Below, in pieces: positions 1 to 11,276 of a stretch of DNA of 64,000 nucleotides (its first letter is position 1; the number at the start of each line of letters is the position of its first letter). Made by a program: the position numbers and the translations under genes. Source of the stretch: Biscogniauxia marginata (Eukaryota; Ascomycota; Sordariomycetes; Xylariales; Xylariaceae). Location of the stretch: positions 496,001 to 560,000 of the forward strand of contig MU404057.1 in NCBI GenBank assembly GCA_022695795.1. The letters are read 5' to 3'. The notes under the pieces are model-generated. The model was not told the DNA's origin. It did no database searches and was given only the letters and a program-made list of their open reading frames with translations.

Positions 1-1
1 G

Positions 2-2004
2 TTGAATAAACAGATCTCAACTAGTTCCCAACCGGCTCCGGCATCAAAACAAGAATCATTAAATGTTCCCGCTATTGCGAGCGCAGCTGGAGGGTCCAAG
101 AAAAAGAACAAGAAAAAGAAGAAGGGCGGCGCTGCATCCGCCGCAGCCTCCACTGCCCCTAGTGAGACATCAGAGACACCACAACTTTCACCGCTCGAAA
201 GCTCTGATACCGCGGCTCTTAGAGTAGAAGTCACCAAGCTGAAAGACGAGATCGTTCAAAAGGACACTCAAATCGAGCGGCTATCTAAACAAAGGAAGAC
301 CGAGGAAGACCTTCGGGAGGAGATTGAGAATATGCAGGAAAACCTCATCAACATTGGCCAAGATCATGTCGAAGCGAAGGAAAAGATCAAGGGTCTCGAA
401 TCTGAGAAGGCGGTACTTAAGGCTCGAATCATAGAACTGGAAAAGGAGATTGCTTCTTTTGCCTCCAATGCCGATACTGGCTCCAAGCTGAAGACCGAAT
501 TTGACGCGATGAAGGCTGAATTTGACGAGCTCATGATCAAGTCTCAGACCTTGCAGTCGGATTTAGGGGCTTCCCAGCAGCTGGCCCAGACTCGTTATAA
601 GGATCTCACGGACCTACGTGAGATCTTGGCTAAAGCCCAACCCGAGCTCAAGAGCCTCCGTCAAGATTCTGCTTCCCTGAAGGTGACCAGGGAAGAGCTA
701 GCCTCTAAACAGACTGAGCTTCGTAATCTTGAAAAGCGCGAAAAAGAGCTCAAGAACGAGGTGGCTCGTGCTCAGCGTTTGGCTTCCGATCGCGAATCCG
801 AGATCAAGTTGCTCAACGAAAAACTTGCTGCGGAGAAGACAGCGCGTGCCAAAGTTGAGGATGAAAAGCGAATAGCTGGTCGTGATTATCGTCGGGCAGA
901 AGCCGAAAAGGTGGAAATCTCTGCTAAGGCGGAAAAGGTTGCCAGGGAACTCGAATCATTGCAATCTGAATTGACGACAATTCGTCCAAAAGTTAAACAA
1001 TTGGAAGACGAGGTTGCAAAACTACAGAAAGAGAAAGAGGCTATCAAGGAGGATGCAGAGCTCAGGACCCAGCAATATAACAATGCACAAGGTCTGCTAG
1101 GTTCCATGCGCGACCAAACCGCCGAACTATCCGTCCAGCTTAAAGAAGCCCAGAGCCAAGCGGAGAGCTTAGAAGAAGAGCTAGCAGAAGTACAGAAACA
1201 TCTGTCTGAACGAACTCGCGAGGGGGAGACTATGCGTCGGATGCTAGCCGATGTCGATGAACGAGCTGACGCCAAGATCCGGGACATGCGGTCTAGGATG
1301 GAGGCAGCCGTTGAGGAGCGTGACCGCATCGAGGATGAGTCCTCTACCCTAGCTCGCCGGCGTGCGCGTGAAGCCGAGGAGCTCAAGAACAAGGTCCGCG
1401 AGTTGGAGCGGGAAGTTAAGAATCTAACAAATGAGAGGGATGACCTCGAAAGCCGCGAAAAGGAATGGCGTCGTCGGCAAGAAGAGCTTGAACAGATAGA
1501 GGAGAAGACATCAGCCGAAGTAGAGGACATGCGCTCCGCCGTCTCAAACCTCCGCTCTGCACTCGATGCATCCGAGCAACAAGTTCACGATGCAGAGAAA
1601 CAGCGAGCAGACTTACGGAAGCTTCTGGATGAGGCTAGAGCCCGGTATGAGAAGGCAAATAAAGAACTCAAGAGCGTCCAGTCTAGATTCAATCCTGGCA
1701 ACGCATCGAATGTCGCGAGCAATGGGAGATCTAGTAGTGATTCCACAAGGAGCGGCCTTAGTGGTTCGCCTGCTGGCGTAACACCCGACACCATGTATCT
1801 GAAAACAATCTTGCTGCAGTTTCTTGAGGTTAAGGACGACAAGGTTCGCACTCAGCTTGTACCCGTATTGGGCAAGCTTCTCAAATTCGATAGGTAAGGG
1901 TCTATTCTTCACTCGCTGACATTGGCTCACACTGACGATGAAACAGAAACGACGAGCAGAAGTGGATGCAAGCGGTTCAGCACTTGTCGAGATCTGTGAG
2001 GTAG
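2..2004 (+). CDS. GRIP-domain golgin (Imh1-like), 5' partial
   Basis: Exons 2-1893 and 1947-2004, with a 53-nt intron whose GTAAGG donor and AAACAG acceptor restore the frame over the in-frame TAA of exon 1. About 649 residues are visible. The frame is open at the window edge and no upstream ATG is seen, so the N-terminus is missing. A Lys-rich patch lies near residues 33-42, then heptad-type coiled coil from about 70 to 570, rich in Glu, Lys and Arg, then a Ser/Gly linker, and a GRIP domain at about 596-645 (starts DTMYLKTILLQFLE; conserved Tyr, then LVPVLGKLLKFDR across the splice junction). GRIP golgins are recruited by Arl1-type GTPases to the trans-Golgi and tether vesicles; that role is inferred from the family. 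The last 17 residues, coded by exon 2, complete the GRIP fold, which supports the splice. Confidence 0.9.
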
Positions 2005-2391
2005 AGGGCTCCATAGCTAGGAGTGAAGGCCGCCCTTGGCATGTAACGATACTGCATAGCGTGGGAGTCTATTCAGGCTTTGTACAGTAGACGGCTGCTT
2101 TTCTTGTATGAAATTTCCGCCCAATTTCATAATCTGACAATCATGCTCGCAGGCGTGTTCTCCACTGCTCAACGGCATTTCTCTCTGTATAACATTAGAG
2201 TAGGGATCGCGATAGTAAACCATTCGCTGACATTCTCCACCCTTTTACCCCTTGCGAATGGTGTTCAAATTCCTATTCAGATATGGGTAGCCATTTCTCG
2301 GCGGGAAACGCACAGGGAAGACATGCACTAGCGTTGAAATCGTAATTACTTATAGTACAGAGTTCTTTCATGCGAGGAGGACTCCTGGGCA
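2005..2391. other. Convergent intergenic region
   Basis: This is the 3' side of both the golgin and the CoA-transferase gene, which face each other. I see no ORF with family resemblance, repeat or RNA gene; it presumably holds the two 3' UTRs. Confidence 0.6.
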
Positions 2392-3879
2392 TTAGGTTAG
2401 CCATTTAGCCCGATCAGATCCAAGCGGCTTCGGCAACACTTCCCAACCGATCACACAGCCATTGACGTGAGCAGAGTGCTTCAGAAACTTCATCTCCCCG
2501 AAACCCGTCATCCCCGTCTCGAAGAACGATTTATCTAGCTCAGTATCCTCGCATTCGAACCCCGTGCGCCCCTCATACTGTCCCAGGCTCCGCAGATACT
2601 TCATCACCCCAGCCAATGACACGTCCACAACGTAGGATCCCCCTTCAACTTCCCGCTTATACAGCGCCGCGTTTATTCCTGCTGCGAGCAGGTAGCCAGC
2701 CCCGTGGTCGAGCGCCTGACACGGCATCGGACGCGCCACTTCCTTCTCCTGCGCCTGTTCTCCCGTCCTGCCGGTATTATAATGTTCCGCCTCAGAGACG
2801 TTCATCCCCGAGCACGTCTGCACGAGGGAGTCGAAGCCCCTCCGCCCGGCCCACGGTCCCTCTGGCCCAAACGCAGACAAGTTTGCGACGACGATGCCCG
2901 GGTTCGCAGCCGCTAGGTCCTCAGGCGCGAGACCGGTGCGGGACGCCAGGCTACCCGGCCGGTAGCTCTGTACGAAGACGTCACACGTGCGTACGAGCCG
3001 GAGCAGCTCTTCCCTGTCTGCAGGGTCGTCCGCATCCAGCGACACGCTACGCTTGCCCCGGCTAAACTCGACGTCCAGGGCGGGAAGCGCGGGCAGCCTG
3101 GGCGACGTCACCCATAGTACATCGGCGCCGTGCGCGGCGAGCGTCTTCCCCGCCACGGGCGCGGCAATCACGCGGCTTAGCTCTAGGACGCGTAGCCCGT
3201 GGAGACAGCGATCAGCGCCTTCGGGATGTTGTTGACGCGCGGGAGAAAGCCTACGGGGCGCGGTGTTGCCGAGTCGGCGAACGGAGACGGGGATGTCGGG
3301 TAGGGCGCTGGCCTGCGGTAGCACATCCCACTGCTCGTAGGAACGGAGTGCGTATATGGCCAGCTTGTGGTGTTCTACCGCCACCGTCTCGAGCTCAAGT
3401 GCTGTCCAGTTATTTCGCAATTTCTCGGCCACGGCCGCGCGGTCGGAGTCCAGCGGCAGTCCGAGGAGCGCCAGCGCGCCGTCCCGGTGGTTCGGGAACG
3501 AGTCGTGGATACGCACGTGCCCGCCGTCCGCCGTCCGGTGCAGCCCGCCGACCGTGCCCCAGGAGGACACGGGCGGCGCGCCGTCGAACGTGTACAGGCG
3601 CTCAGAGCGAAACTCGGCGATGGCGTGGCGGAGCGGGACGCTGGTCCTCGGGGTGGGGATGTTGTCATGGCCTGAGGAAGAATGCACAAGCGCTGCGGTT
3701 AGGGCGGAGAGGGCAATGGTGCTCTGGGCAAGGTGACCGATCTTGAAGGAGGACGGCGTGCTTGGCCCGTCTTGAGCCCCGGGAAGTGACAGAGATGCGA
3801 GTGCCGAGAGCGGGAGGCCTAGGTGTCCCCATATCTCGCGGACGATGTCTGCCGAGGCGAAGCACTCTCGGGACGGCAT
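2392..3879 (-). CDS. CaiB/BaiF-type class III CoA-transferase
   Basis: Intronless, 495 residues. The open frame runs to 3903, but its first codon is GTG; the first ATG is at 3879-3877 and is taken as the start. The protein has the layout of fungal class III CoA-transferases: an N-terminal region containing DGGHVRIHDSFPNHRDG, then the family core from HGLRVLELSRVIAAPVAGK (about residue 228). The likely catalytic Asp is in QALDHGAGYLLAAG, about residue 391. The family moves CoA between carboxylic acids or racemises 2-methylacyl-CoA; the substrate here cannot be told. The gene is strikingly GC-rich against AT-richer flanks, with GC-rich third positions, so several long but meaningless ORFs appear on the opposite strand. 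It is probably complete; an additional 5' exon cannot be excluded. Confidence 0.85.
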   Translation of the reverse strand: MPSRECFASADIVREIWGHLGLPLSALASLSLPGAQDGPSTPSSFKIGHLAQSTIALSALTAALVHSSSGHDNIPTPRTSVPLRHAIAEFRSERLYTFDGAPPVSSWGTVGGLHRTADGGHVRIHDSFPNHRDGALALLGLPLDSDRAAVAEKLRNNWTALELETVAVEHHKLAIYALRSYEQWDVLPQASALPDIPVSVRRLGNTAPRRLSPARQQHPEGADRCLHGLRVLELSRVIAAPVAGKTLAAHGADVLWVTSPRLPALPALDVEFSRGKRSVSLDADDPADREELLRLVRTCDVFVQSYRPGSLASRTGLAPEDLAAANPGIVVANLSAFGPEGPWAGRRGFDSLVQTCSGMNVSEAEHYNTGRTGEQAQEKEVARPMPCQALDHGAGYLLAAGINAALYKREVEGGSYVVDVSLAGVMKYLRSLGQYEGRTGFECEDTELDKSFFETGMTGFGEMKFLKHSAHVNGCVIGWEVLPKPLGSDRAKWLT

Positions 3880-6011
3880 TTGGCAGTGAGAGAAGCAGGC
3901 CACGCCAGGTTATGATTTGATGTTTGGTGAACCCCCAATATTACGTGTAATATGTGCTGAAAGCTAAGTAGCAGTACCAAATGTCAGCAAGACACTTGTC
4001 GGCTAGGCTCTCACTTTTAGCAGCAAGTGACTTATTTTCCGAAAATTGAACCACCATACACTATGTGATCAAAATTGAGATCGAGGTGTTTCAATCGCCG
4101 CCAATATCCTGTAATCTTGCGTAATCTTGATGCCATTGGGAACGCGCCCGCTACTTGTTTAGGGTTGGGGGGGGGGGAGAAGGAGAACTAAAGTGTCTCG
4201 GGCCGAACCGGACTCTTTACTTTGGAATCTTAGAACTATCAACGCTGTGGTATAATGTGCCCATCGTCCTGGAATAATAGGATGGAACTGCCCAGTCATA
4301 AGCATTACCTATCATGCAGGACCGGAATACCTACTTACCTAGCCGGAATGACCAAAAATTCCGCTGATATTTTAACTTGCTTCAATATAACTAACTGACT
4401 AGCCGATTTCCATTGTAGCCAGTACTACTATCTAAAGCCGCCGGGGTAGTGTAAGAAGATATACAAAGGGGACTTCATTTGTTATCATAACTTATATTCT
4501 GCGATCAAAACGAACCACAACAGTATTTAATTCGGTGTTTATAGACGAGATAAAATAAACCATACTTTCAGTCGAGGGAACTACATCTGAAACATATTGC
4601 AAGTCGTGATTATTGACTCCTGGGCTAATGCCGGGGAGAGTTATAGAGCAAAGCGCCGGCAAAAAGATTCTCGCACCCCGCTTGCTGTGAGGTACTACAT
4701 GAAAGGTCATACGGAAGAGTATAAGTACGTGAGAAACAGTTCAGAGAACTAGGTTCTAAGAGGACTAGCACTGTAATGCCAATAATTAAGTCCTCCAATG
4801 AAATGAACAAAGTCGGCCGGATTGTAACAAAATTACCAGAGAGCTGAGCACAATTCAATTCAGCCTAATGAGACCCAAACCCCTGGAAACCCCAAGGTCA
4901 GGTATAGTGCACACATGTATAGTGTTTTAGTAGTTATTATGTCGCACAACAAAATAGTAATATATTATTACATCAGCGAAACCTGATAGACATATCTTGG
5001 TAGTCAGAACACCGTAGAGGTCTGTTAGTAGCACTCCTGCCTATCCGATTATATGCTTTTGGTTTTGTCGTTATTTTAGGACTGGAGTCACGTAGAACGT
5101 ACCGGCTTGGTTTATCGTACACCATCAAGGGGGCTAGGCGAGCAGATATACCAAGGACGACTGATCCTAAGCGTCCAGTTGAGTCGGATATTCGTAGCGT
5201 GAAGCTAAGGCCCCTGTTTGTTACTGATCTAGTGCCAAGATGTCTCTATCTCTGCTTAGTTGACTAGAGCACGACTTGGCAGACAATATGGTTTGCATCC
5301 TGGCGAAGGATTTTCTTCGTCTCATCTCTCTACAGTCCTGCTTGGAGGATTATTCAAACGTCGGGGAATGTTACGGCAATTTTTCCCTCATTTCCGCCTT
5401 GGCGAAATGAGGTATGGCTTACCTCACGCCGAACTACGAACGACGATTGGTGTGGATGACTAGGCCAAGGCCCTCCGAGTGAAGGTCTGGGCTTCTTGAT
5501 CTGAGAGCCGCTATTCCGAGACTGGGTCAAGAACTGCTTACTAGTAGCAAAAGCTGGATTTCCCCAATACATACCACACGTTGGCGTCAAAAGGTCGTGT
5601 GGAGGACAGGATGCTGTTGCCTGTATGGTAAACGAAGCTAGTTGTATGCCATGGAAAATGCATATATGAAACTAAATCTTTATGTACCTACCTAATAAAC
5701 TTCTCCAAGCTTGTAGGACTAATAAACCAGGACATCAGCTTAGCGCTCTTACCCCAGACCCCATACCCCAGACCCCACATGCATTGCTTAGACGAAGATG
5801 CATAGAGGGTTGGGATATAGGTGATATCGTTAGTTTAGTATGCTACGTTGTAGTGTCTGACCGGAGGTGTAACCGCTCTCCATTCTCGCCGAGGAAGAGG
5901 AGGATTCCTGAGGAATATTTAACATGACATACTCTCGCACCCATGTTCTAATACCATCATTCCCTCTCCTCCTCACGCTCCATTTTCGGTCTAGAACTCC
6001 TACTTTCCAAC
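3880..6011. other. 2.1-kb intergenic region
   Basis: This region holds the upstream sides of the CoA-transferase (-) and the sugar transporter (+). It is AT-rich in its middle, with a run of 11 G at 4167-4177 and a 14-bp unit of the type TACCCCAGACCCCA repeated twice near 5750-5778. Small ORFs at 4492-4858 and 5260-5590 lack family features and are not called. No RNA gene seen. Confidence 0.6.
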
Positions 6012-8257
6012 ATGGTGGTCTTCAAAGGAAAGGCCGAGACGGGCGCTTCAGACCCTATCCTCACCCGCCTCGCGAATGAGGACAAAGTTCCATGGTACAG
6101 GAAACCTAACTTGCGTCTGCTCTATCTGTTGCTCTTCCCAACATGTATGGGAATCGAGTTGACGTCCGGATTCGACTCGCAAATGATCAACGCTCTTCAG
6201 ATTGTACCGTCGTGGAACGAATGTGAGACCAACTGCCCTCGTGGGAATGATATCAGAAGTAGTGGCCGCTGACTTGTCTTTGAACAACAAGACTTTCATG
6301 ATCCAGATGGCCCGCTCAAGGGTATCATCTCTGCAGCTTACTCGCTCGGTGCTATTCTGTCTCTTCCATTCATTGGCATCGTCAACGACAGATTTGGACG
6401 AAGATGGTCTATCGCTGGGGGGTCGATGATCATGGTGATAGGTGCCTTAATCCAGGGCTTCTCCGTGCACGGTAAGCATCTTCAGCCTCCGATATCTAGT
6501 GTAAAGAAAACCTTGCTAACTCTTAATCCCCCAAGCTGGCATGTACGTCGTTGCACGTCTCATCCTTGGATTCGGCATCCCCACGTGTATCGTGTCAGCT
6601 TCCTCGTTAATAGGAGAGCTATCGTATCCGAAAGAACGGCCTGTGCTGACGTCGCTGTTCAACGTCTCATATTTCATTGGCCAGCTTCTTGCCGCCGGTA
6701 TATGCTTCGGGACAAATAGCATTGCGAATAATTATGCTTGGAAAATTCCGTCATGGCTTCAAATGTGCCCGTCTCTTGTGCAGATCAGCATGATATTGTA
6801 AGCTAATTTGTCGCGACCTTTGAGGCTTATCAACCGGGCTGATTTGATATCAAGCTTTATCCCCGAGAGCCCTCGATGGTTAGTCACGCAAGACAGGAAT
6901 GAAGAAGCGTTTGATATTTTGGCAAAATACCATGCCGAGGGTGATCGCGAATCTGAATTCGCAAAGGCCGAATTTGCACAGTTGCAGACGACTATTAACA
7001 TCGAGCTTGAGCATTCGAAGAGGTCTTATATGGATCTTATAGCAACTAGTGGCATGCGACGACGAATGCTCATCAGCGCCATGCTTGGCCTTTTTACACA
7101 GGTGAGCATCAAATCGTTCGTTTGCTATAATATTATATTAGTAGGTGCTAACTATTACCGGAGTGGTCTGGAAACACGCGTATGTGAATATCAGCGATTC
7201 CGTAACATTTTTTATATCTGTGAAGTCACAATCCTGTGCTAGATTTCTTTAGAACAATCTTCTTACGTTCAACCTTCCGCAAGAATCATGACATATCTTT
7301 AGCTATGAGCTACAGAATAAGCTAACAAGGCGAAACGTAGTCATCTCATACTACCTGAGTGATATTCTCGAAATGATCGGCAAGAGCGATTCGGTCTTCA
7401 AGCAACAAATCAACGTCGCCGTATGGAATCTTCCCCCTTCTCTTATAAGTTCTCTCTGGCTATTACTTACTTGGATCTATTTTGATTCGACAATTCTGTC
7501 TCCCGCTAACTCTACATACTGTAGATGGCGGCCTGGAGTTTGATTAGTGGCACAGTAGCATCCCTTCTTGTTACCCGCTTCAAACGCAGGCAGATGTACC
7601 TCGCATGTACGATAAGCTTGTTATTCGTATATATCGGCTGGACGATCAGTATGGAGAGGGCAATTACTGGCCGCTTGTCTGGAAACCCAAACGATGCTGC
7701 GAATGGGCTCGTCCTCTTATTTATATTCCTATATAGCCCTTGCTATAACATCGGGTACAACGCGTTGACCTACAGTAGGTTTTTTCCAGGTTGTTTTGCG
7801 CCAGTTAAGCTGATGGGGGGTTAACACTGAATCTAGCTTTCATGGTTGAACTTTGGCCCTATACTGAACGGTCTCGTGGCATTGCCTTCTTCCAACTATT
7901 CGGCCGGCTCGCAGGGTTTTTCACCACCTTCGTCAACCCAATTGGTCTTGAAAATGCCAGCTGGAAGTATCTTATCTCCTATTGCTGCTTCCTAGCGTTT
8001 GAGATCGCCTTCGTGTACTTTGTGTTCCCGGAGACATTTGGTAGAACACTCGAAGAACTTGCCTTCTGTGAGTTTCCAATGTAAAATGAAACGAAAATTA
8101 GAGGTCTCTTTACTAACTCAGTCACTTCGCGTCAGTATTCGAAGATAAGGCGCTTGCCGAAGAAGCTGTGCGTGCTGTTGAGAAAGTGGTGGGGCACGAG
8201 GAGAATAACGAGAGTGAGTCGAAGATTGGCACAGCAGTGACTAAGGAGCGCATCTAA
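6012..8257 (+). CDS. MFS sugar transporter (hexose/lactose-permease type), nine exons
   Basis: Exons 6012-6222, 6292-6471, 6536-6797, 6855-7101, 7164-7179, 7341-7420, 7525-7774, 7837-8067 and 8136-8257 give 532 residues, the usual size. All introns are GT-AG and the frame closes through every junction. Sugar-porter signatures are in order: GFDSQMINALQ in the first membrane segment, NDRFGRRWSIAGG in the TM2-TM3 loop, PESPRWLV after TM6, WSGNTLISYYLSDILEMIG at TM7, and PETFGRTLEELAFLFED at the C-terminus. The WSGNT sequence is encoded by a 16-nt exon (7164-7179) between introns of 62 and 161 nt. The family imports mono- or disaccharides with protons across the plasma membrane; the substrate is not predictable. 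It is followed in the same direction by guanine deaminase 349 bp downstream, which may be chance. Confidence 0.9.
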
Positions 8258-8606
8258 GCAGAGCACGAGGAGCTTCTCAGCTATATTTTTGGTAACCGAT
8301 TCAATGTAGTTCTAATTCTAAGTAAATGCTTGATAACTTAATTCACTGACTGTGGTACTAAATAATGTTCATAGTTGAACTCCCCACCAAGCCACCTATA
8401 TCGGCATGTATGTGTAGGCATCGGAGAGATAGGGGGGAACTGCGTGTCTGTTGCGCCGGGACAGCTGTGGCCGGACCGCCACGCTATGATAATTCAAACG
8501 GTGATAGGTACGTAGGTTAGGTTCGGTACGTAGAAATTGATCGATTGTGCTCGTGAGGGGTTCATTGTCAGCACGGAATACTGATACAAATACCGTCCCT
8601 TAAAAT
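8258..8606. other. Intergenic, promoter side of guanine deaminase
   Basis: Holds the 3' end of the transporter transcript and the upstream region of the deaminase gene. No ORF, repeat or clear core-promoter motif recognised. Confidence 0.5.
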
Positions 8607-10129
8607 ATGGCTCCGTTCCAAGTCTTTCACGGGACTATCATACATTCGCTTGCACCGGATCAGATAGAAATTATTGACAATGGGGCTATCACCATCGGAC
8701 CACATGGCATCATAACGGCCCTCGATAAGTCCATCTCGCGAGACCTGGTCTATCAACATCTGTCTTCGTCTAGTAAGCTTCCTATCGATGACTTCGATAT
8801 CCATTACCTAGAACCAGGCGAGTTCCTTATCCCGGGGTTCGTTGATACGCACAATCATGCACCACAATGGGCACAGCGCGGCCTAGGACAGAGCAGTAAG
8901 CTAATTTCGGAGTTCTTTATCACCCTTTATAGCCTGTCTCATGAGTAAAACATGCCTATTCTGGCTTGTTGTATGAGTTTTTGCTCCCCACACACATGTT
9001 TCATGGGTTAAAAACAGTCCAAATGTAGCAATTACTGACTCCCTTTTCTGCAGTGCATATCTTAGACTGGTTAGACAAAATTACGTTTCCAAATGAAGCG
9101 CGCTTCAGTGACCCTGAGTATGCAAAGCGCATCTACTCCAGCTGCGTAGACGGCTTTCTCAAACAGGGCATCACAACTGCATCATACTACGGATCTATGC
9201 ATGCCGAAGCCACAAAGATCCTTGCCGATTTGTGCGTCAAGAAAGGACAGCGAGCGTTCGTTGGGAAATGTAATATGAACCGGAATGCCCCTGATTATTA
9301 CCGAGATGCTACGGTTGAGTCTTCGCTCAAAGATACGGAAGACTGTATTGCACATATTCGAGGAATAGACCCCGATGGCAACCTTGTTAAGCACGTACTC
9401 ACGCCCCGGTTTGCCATCACCTGCGATGATGCATTACTCGCCGGGCTGGGTGAAATAGCAAAAACCAACCCCGACCTACCTATCCAGACGCATTTCAACG
9501 AGGCAGAGCAGGAGATGTCCTTCACCAAAGCCCTGTTTCCCAGTTTCACAAATGAAGCTGACCTTTATGAGCACTTTGGTTTACTCACACAACGTTCCAT
9601 ATTGGCGCACTGCTGCTACATGTCTGATTATGAGATGAAGCGGCTCGAAGATGTTGGTTGTGGTGTCGCGCACTGTCCCATCTCTAACATGACGGTTGGT
9701 GGTGGTTTCATGGCCGCACCAGTGCGGGAATTCCTTCGACGTGGTATCAAAGTAGGGCTTGGTACAGACAGCGGTGGCGGATTCTCAAGCAGCATACTGG
9801 ACGCTATGCGACAGGCGCTTGTAGCTTCTAACGCCAAAGAGGTCATGAGTCAAGGTCAGGATAAGGGCTTGACGATTGCAGAGATCTTCTACCTGGCGAC
9901 TCTAGGCGGCGCGAGAGTCTGCTGTTTGGGCGACAAAGTTGGAAACTTCGCGGTCCATAAGGAATTCGATGCCTTACTAGTCAGCTCGAACGATACGTAC
10001 CTAGGCGTCATGACTATGGTCGAGGAGGGTGATTCTGCACGGACTATGTTTGAGAAATTCATTATGACGGGAGATGATCGAAACATCAAACAAGTCTTTG
10101 TACGGGGACGATCTGTTAAGGTTCGTTAG
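8607..10129 (+). CDS. Guanine deaminase (amidohydrolase superfamily)
   Basis: Exons 8607-8895 and 9054-10129, 454 residues. The enzyme hydrolyses guanine to xanthine and ammonia in purine salvage or nitrogen scavenging, in the cytosol. The metal ligands expected for the family are visible: the HxH pair in PGFVDTHNHAPQ (His82, His84), His243 in QTHFNEAEQEM with Glu246 beside it, His282 in ILAHCCYMS, and Asp335 in GLGTDSGGG. GVAHCPISN is also family-typical. The start ATG is followed directly by the small beta-sandwich start typical of these enzymes. Its only intron is the 158-nt introner-like element described separately; splicing joins A to TG as an ATG codon and gives GQSMHILDWLDKITF, which fits the family. 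Retaining the intron would end the protein after about 113 residues. Confidence 0.93.
8896..9053 (+). mobile_element. Introner-like element, copy A (intron of guanine deaminase)
   Basis: A 158-nt GT-AG intron in phase 1 (A, then TG of an ATG codon). Most regular introns in this window are 48-76 nt. It aligns along its whole length with the introns at 12079-12234 and 18609-18453. Shared blocks include GTTTTTGCTCCC with copy C, TAAAAACAGTCCAAAT with copy B, and TAGCAATTACTGACTCC at the branch site with copy C. A CCCA/TGGG stem lies just before the TTAAAAACAG block. The host gene is unrelated to the hosts of the other copies, so common ancestry of the genes cannot explain the match. Confidence 0.85.
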
Positions 10130-11276
10130 AAGGTAGCTCGAGGAGGCGTAATATCCATGGTAGATATTACGCCTGCATAGACACGATATCCAGTCGGAAT
10201 CCATTCATTAGGTATTCTCTTATCGTAAATTTTTGATGACCACAAGGGCTGCTCCTTTCCGCACCCCTGCTTCGTCATAGCAGTATGAGCATAGCTCGAC
10301 TAGCCCGCTTGTCTTGCAATTGAATAGCCGTGACTCATTAAATTCGGCGATCGTGTATGATGCCGATTTCAGAGTTGTTAGGAGGTTTAATCTTCGGCCT
10401 ACACAAGTATAGGGTATTTTAAGCCACGCAATGAGATCAAATAAGAAATGAGCCCGGTGGGGATATGCAGACAGTATAACCGTAGTCCCGGGTAGAGGAC
10501 AAGGATATGTTCATGGCCTAATCATAATAAGAGATTAAGGATAGTGAACGAATCCATTTAGTCATACGACTTGAGAACGAGTCTCCATCTCCTTACCACA
10601 AAGTCAGTGACAAGGGTAAGCTGAACGGGTAGTCCTGGGATAATCCACTCCTACTACCGGACTCTGGGGTTCTAGACAGTATTCCGCGGCTCAAATCGAT
10701 AAAAAAAATTAGGCAGTTCGTTCGTATACACTCATCATATACTATATCCGGCAAGGCGGTCGAGACGCGGCAGGATAACAGACGATTTGTATATATTCAT
10801 TAGGAGGGTCCATGAAACCCCTACTGTCTACGATACCTGAATTATCCTGCGTTCATATCATCACAAACAATTGTTTGATCCATCGCGGCTCGATGAGGTC
10901 GCCTGGGATACTTAACGTAGCTGCTGAACTTTGGTTATTATCGTTAATCATTTTAATTGAGTACTTGAGCAGGAATGAGACCCTCGCAAGTGATCAGTTT
11001 TACCAAATTAGGAAAGTAAGTTTGCATACAACAGCAGTGATGGCTGAACTAAGATAGCTTTGTTGATGTCAAGGTTCATGAAAAGCTTCCTGAAGAACAA
11101 AAGGATATTTCTGGTGGAGCTTTTGGCGAAACCCTATCTCTACGTATTTATTTTCAGTCCATGCCACTCGAACCAGAATTGGCAAAGATGGCATACCATC
11201 AATTCAATTTACACCTTGGAAGGAAATTTCAAATCGAGAACAGCAGCAGCATCTGGCGAGGCACTCTTTTACCATC
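10130..11276. other. 1.1-kb intergenic region
   Basis: Lies between guanine deaminase and the siderophore transporter, both on +. An inverted repeat, GTAATATC / GATATTAC, just after the deaminase stop (about 10148-10171) could help 3'-end formation. The small ORFs at 10812-11057 and 11060-11338 show no family features and overlap the transporter start; not called. Confidence 0.5.

Noticed and set aside
886..1530. Long minus-strand ORF (214 codons) opposite the golgin
   Set aside because: It is the complement of coiled-coil coding sequence, Ser/Arg-rich by composition, with no domain; an antisense shadow.
3348..3746. Several + strand ORFs over the CoA-transferase
   Set aside because: They exist only because the real minus-strand gene is GC-rich; no motifs.
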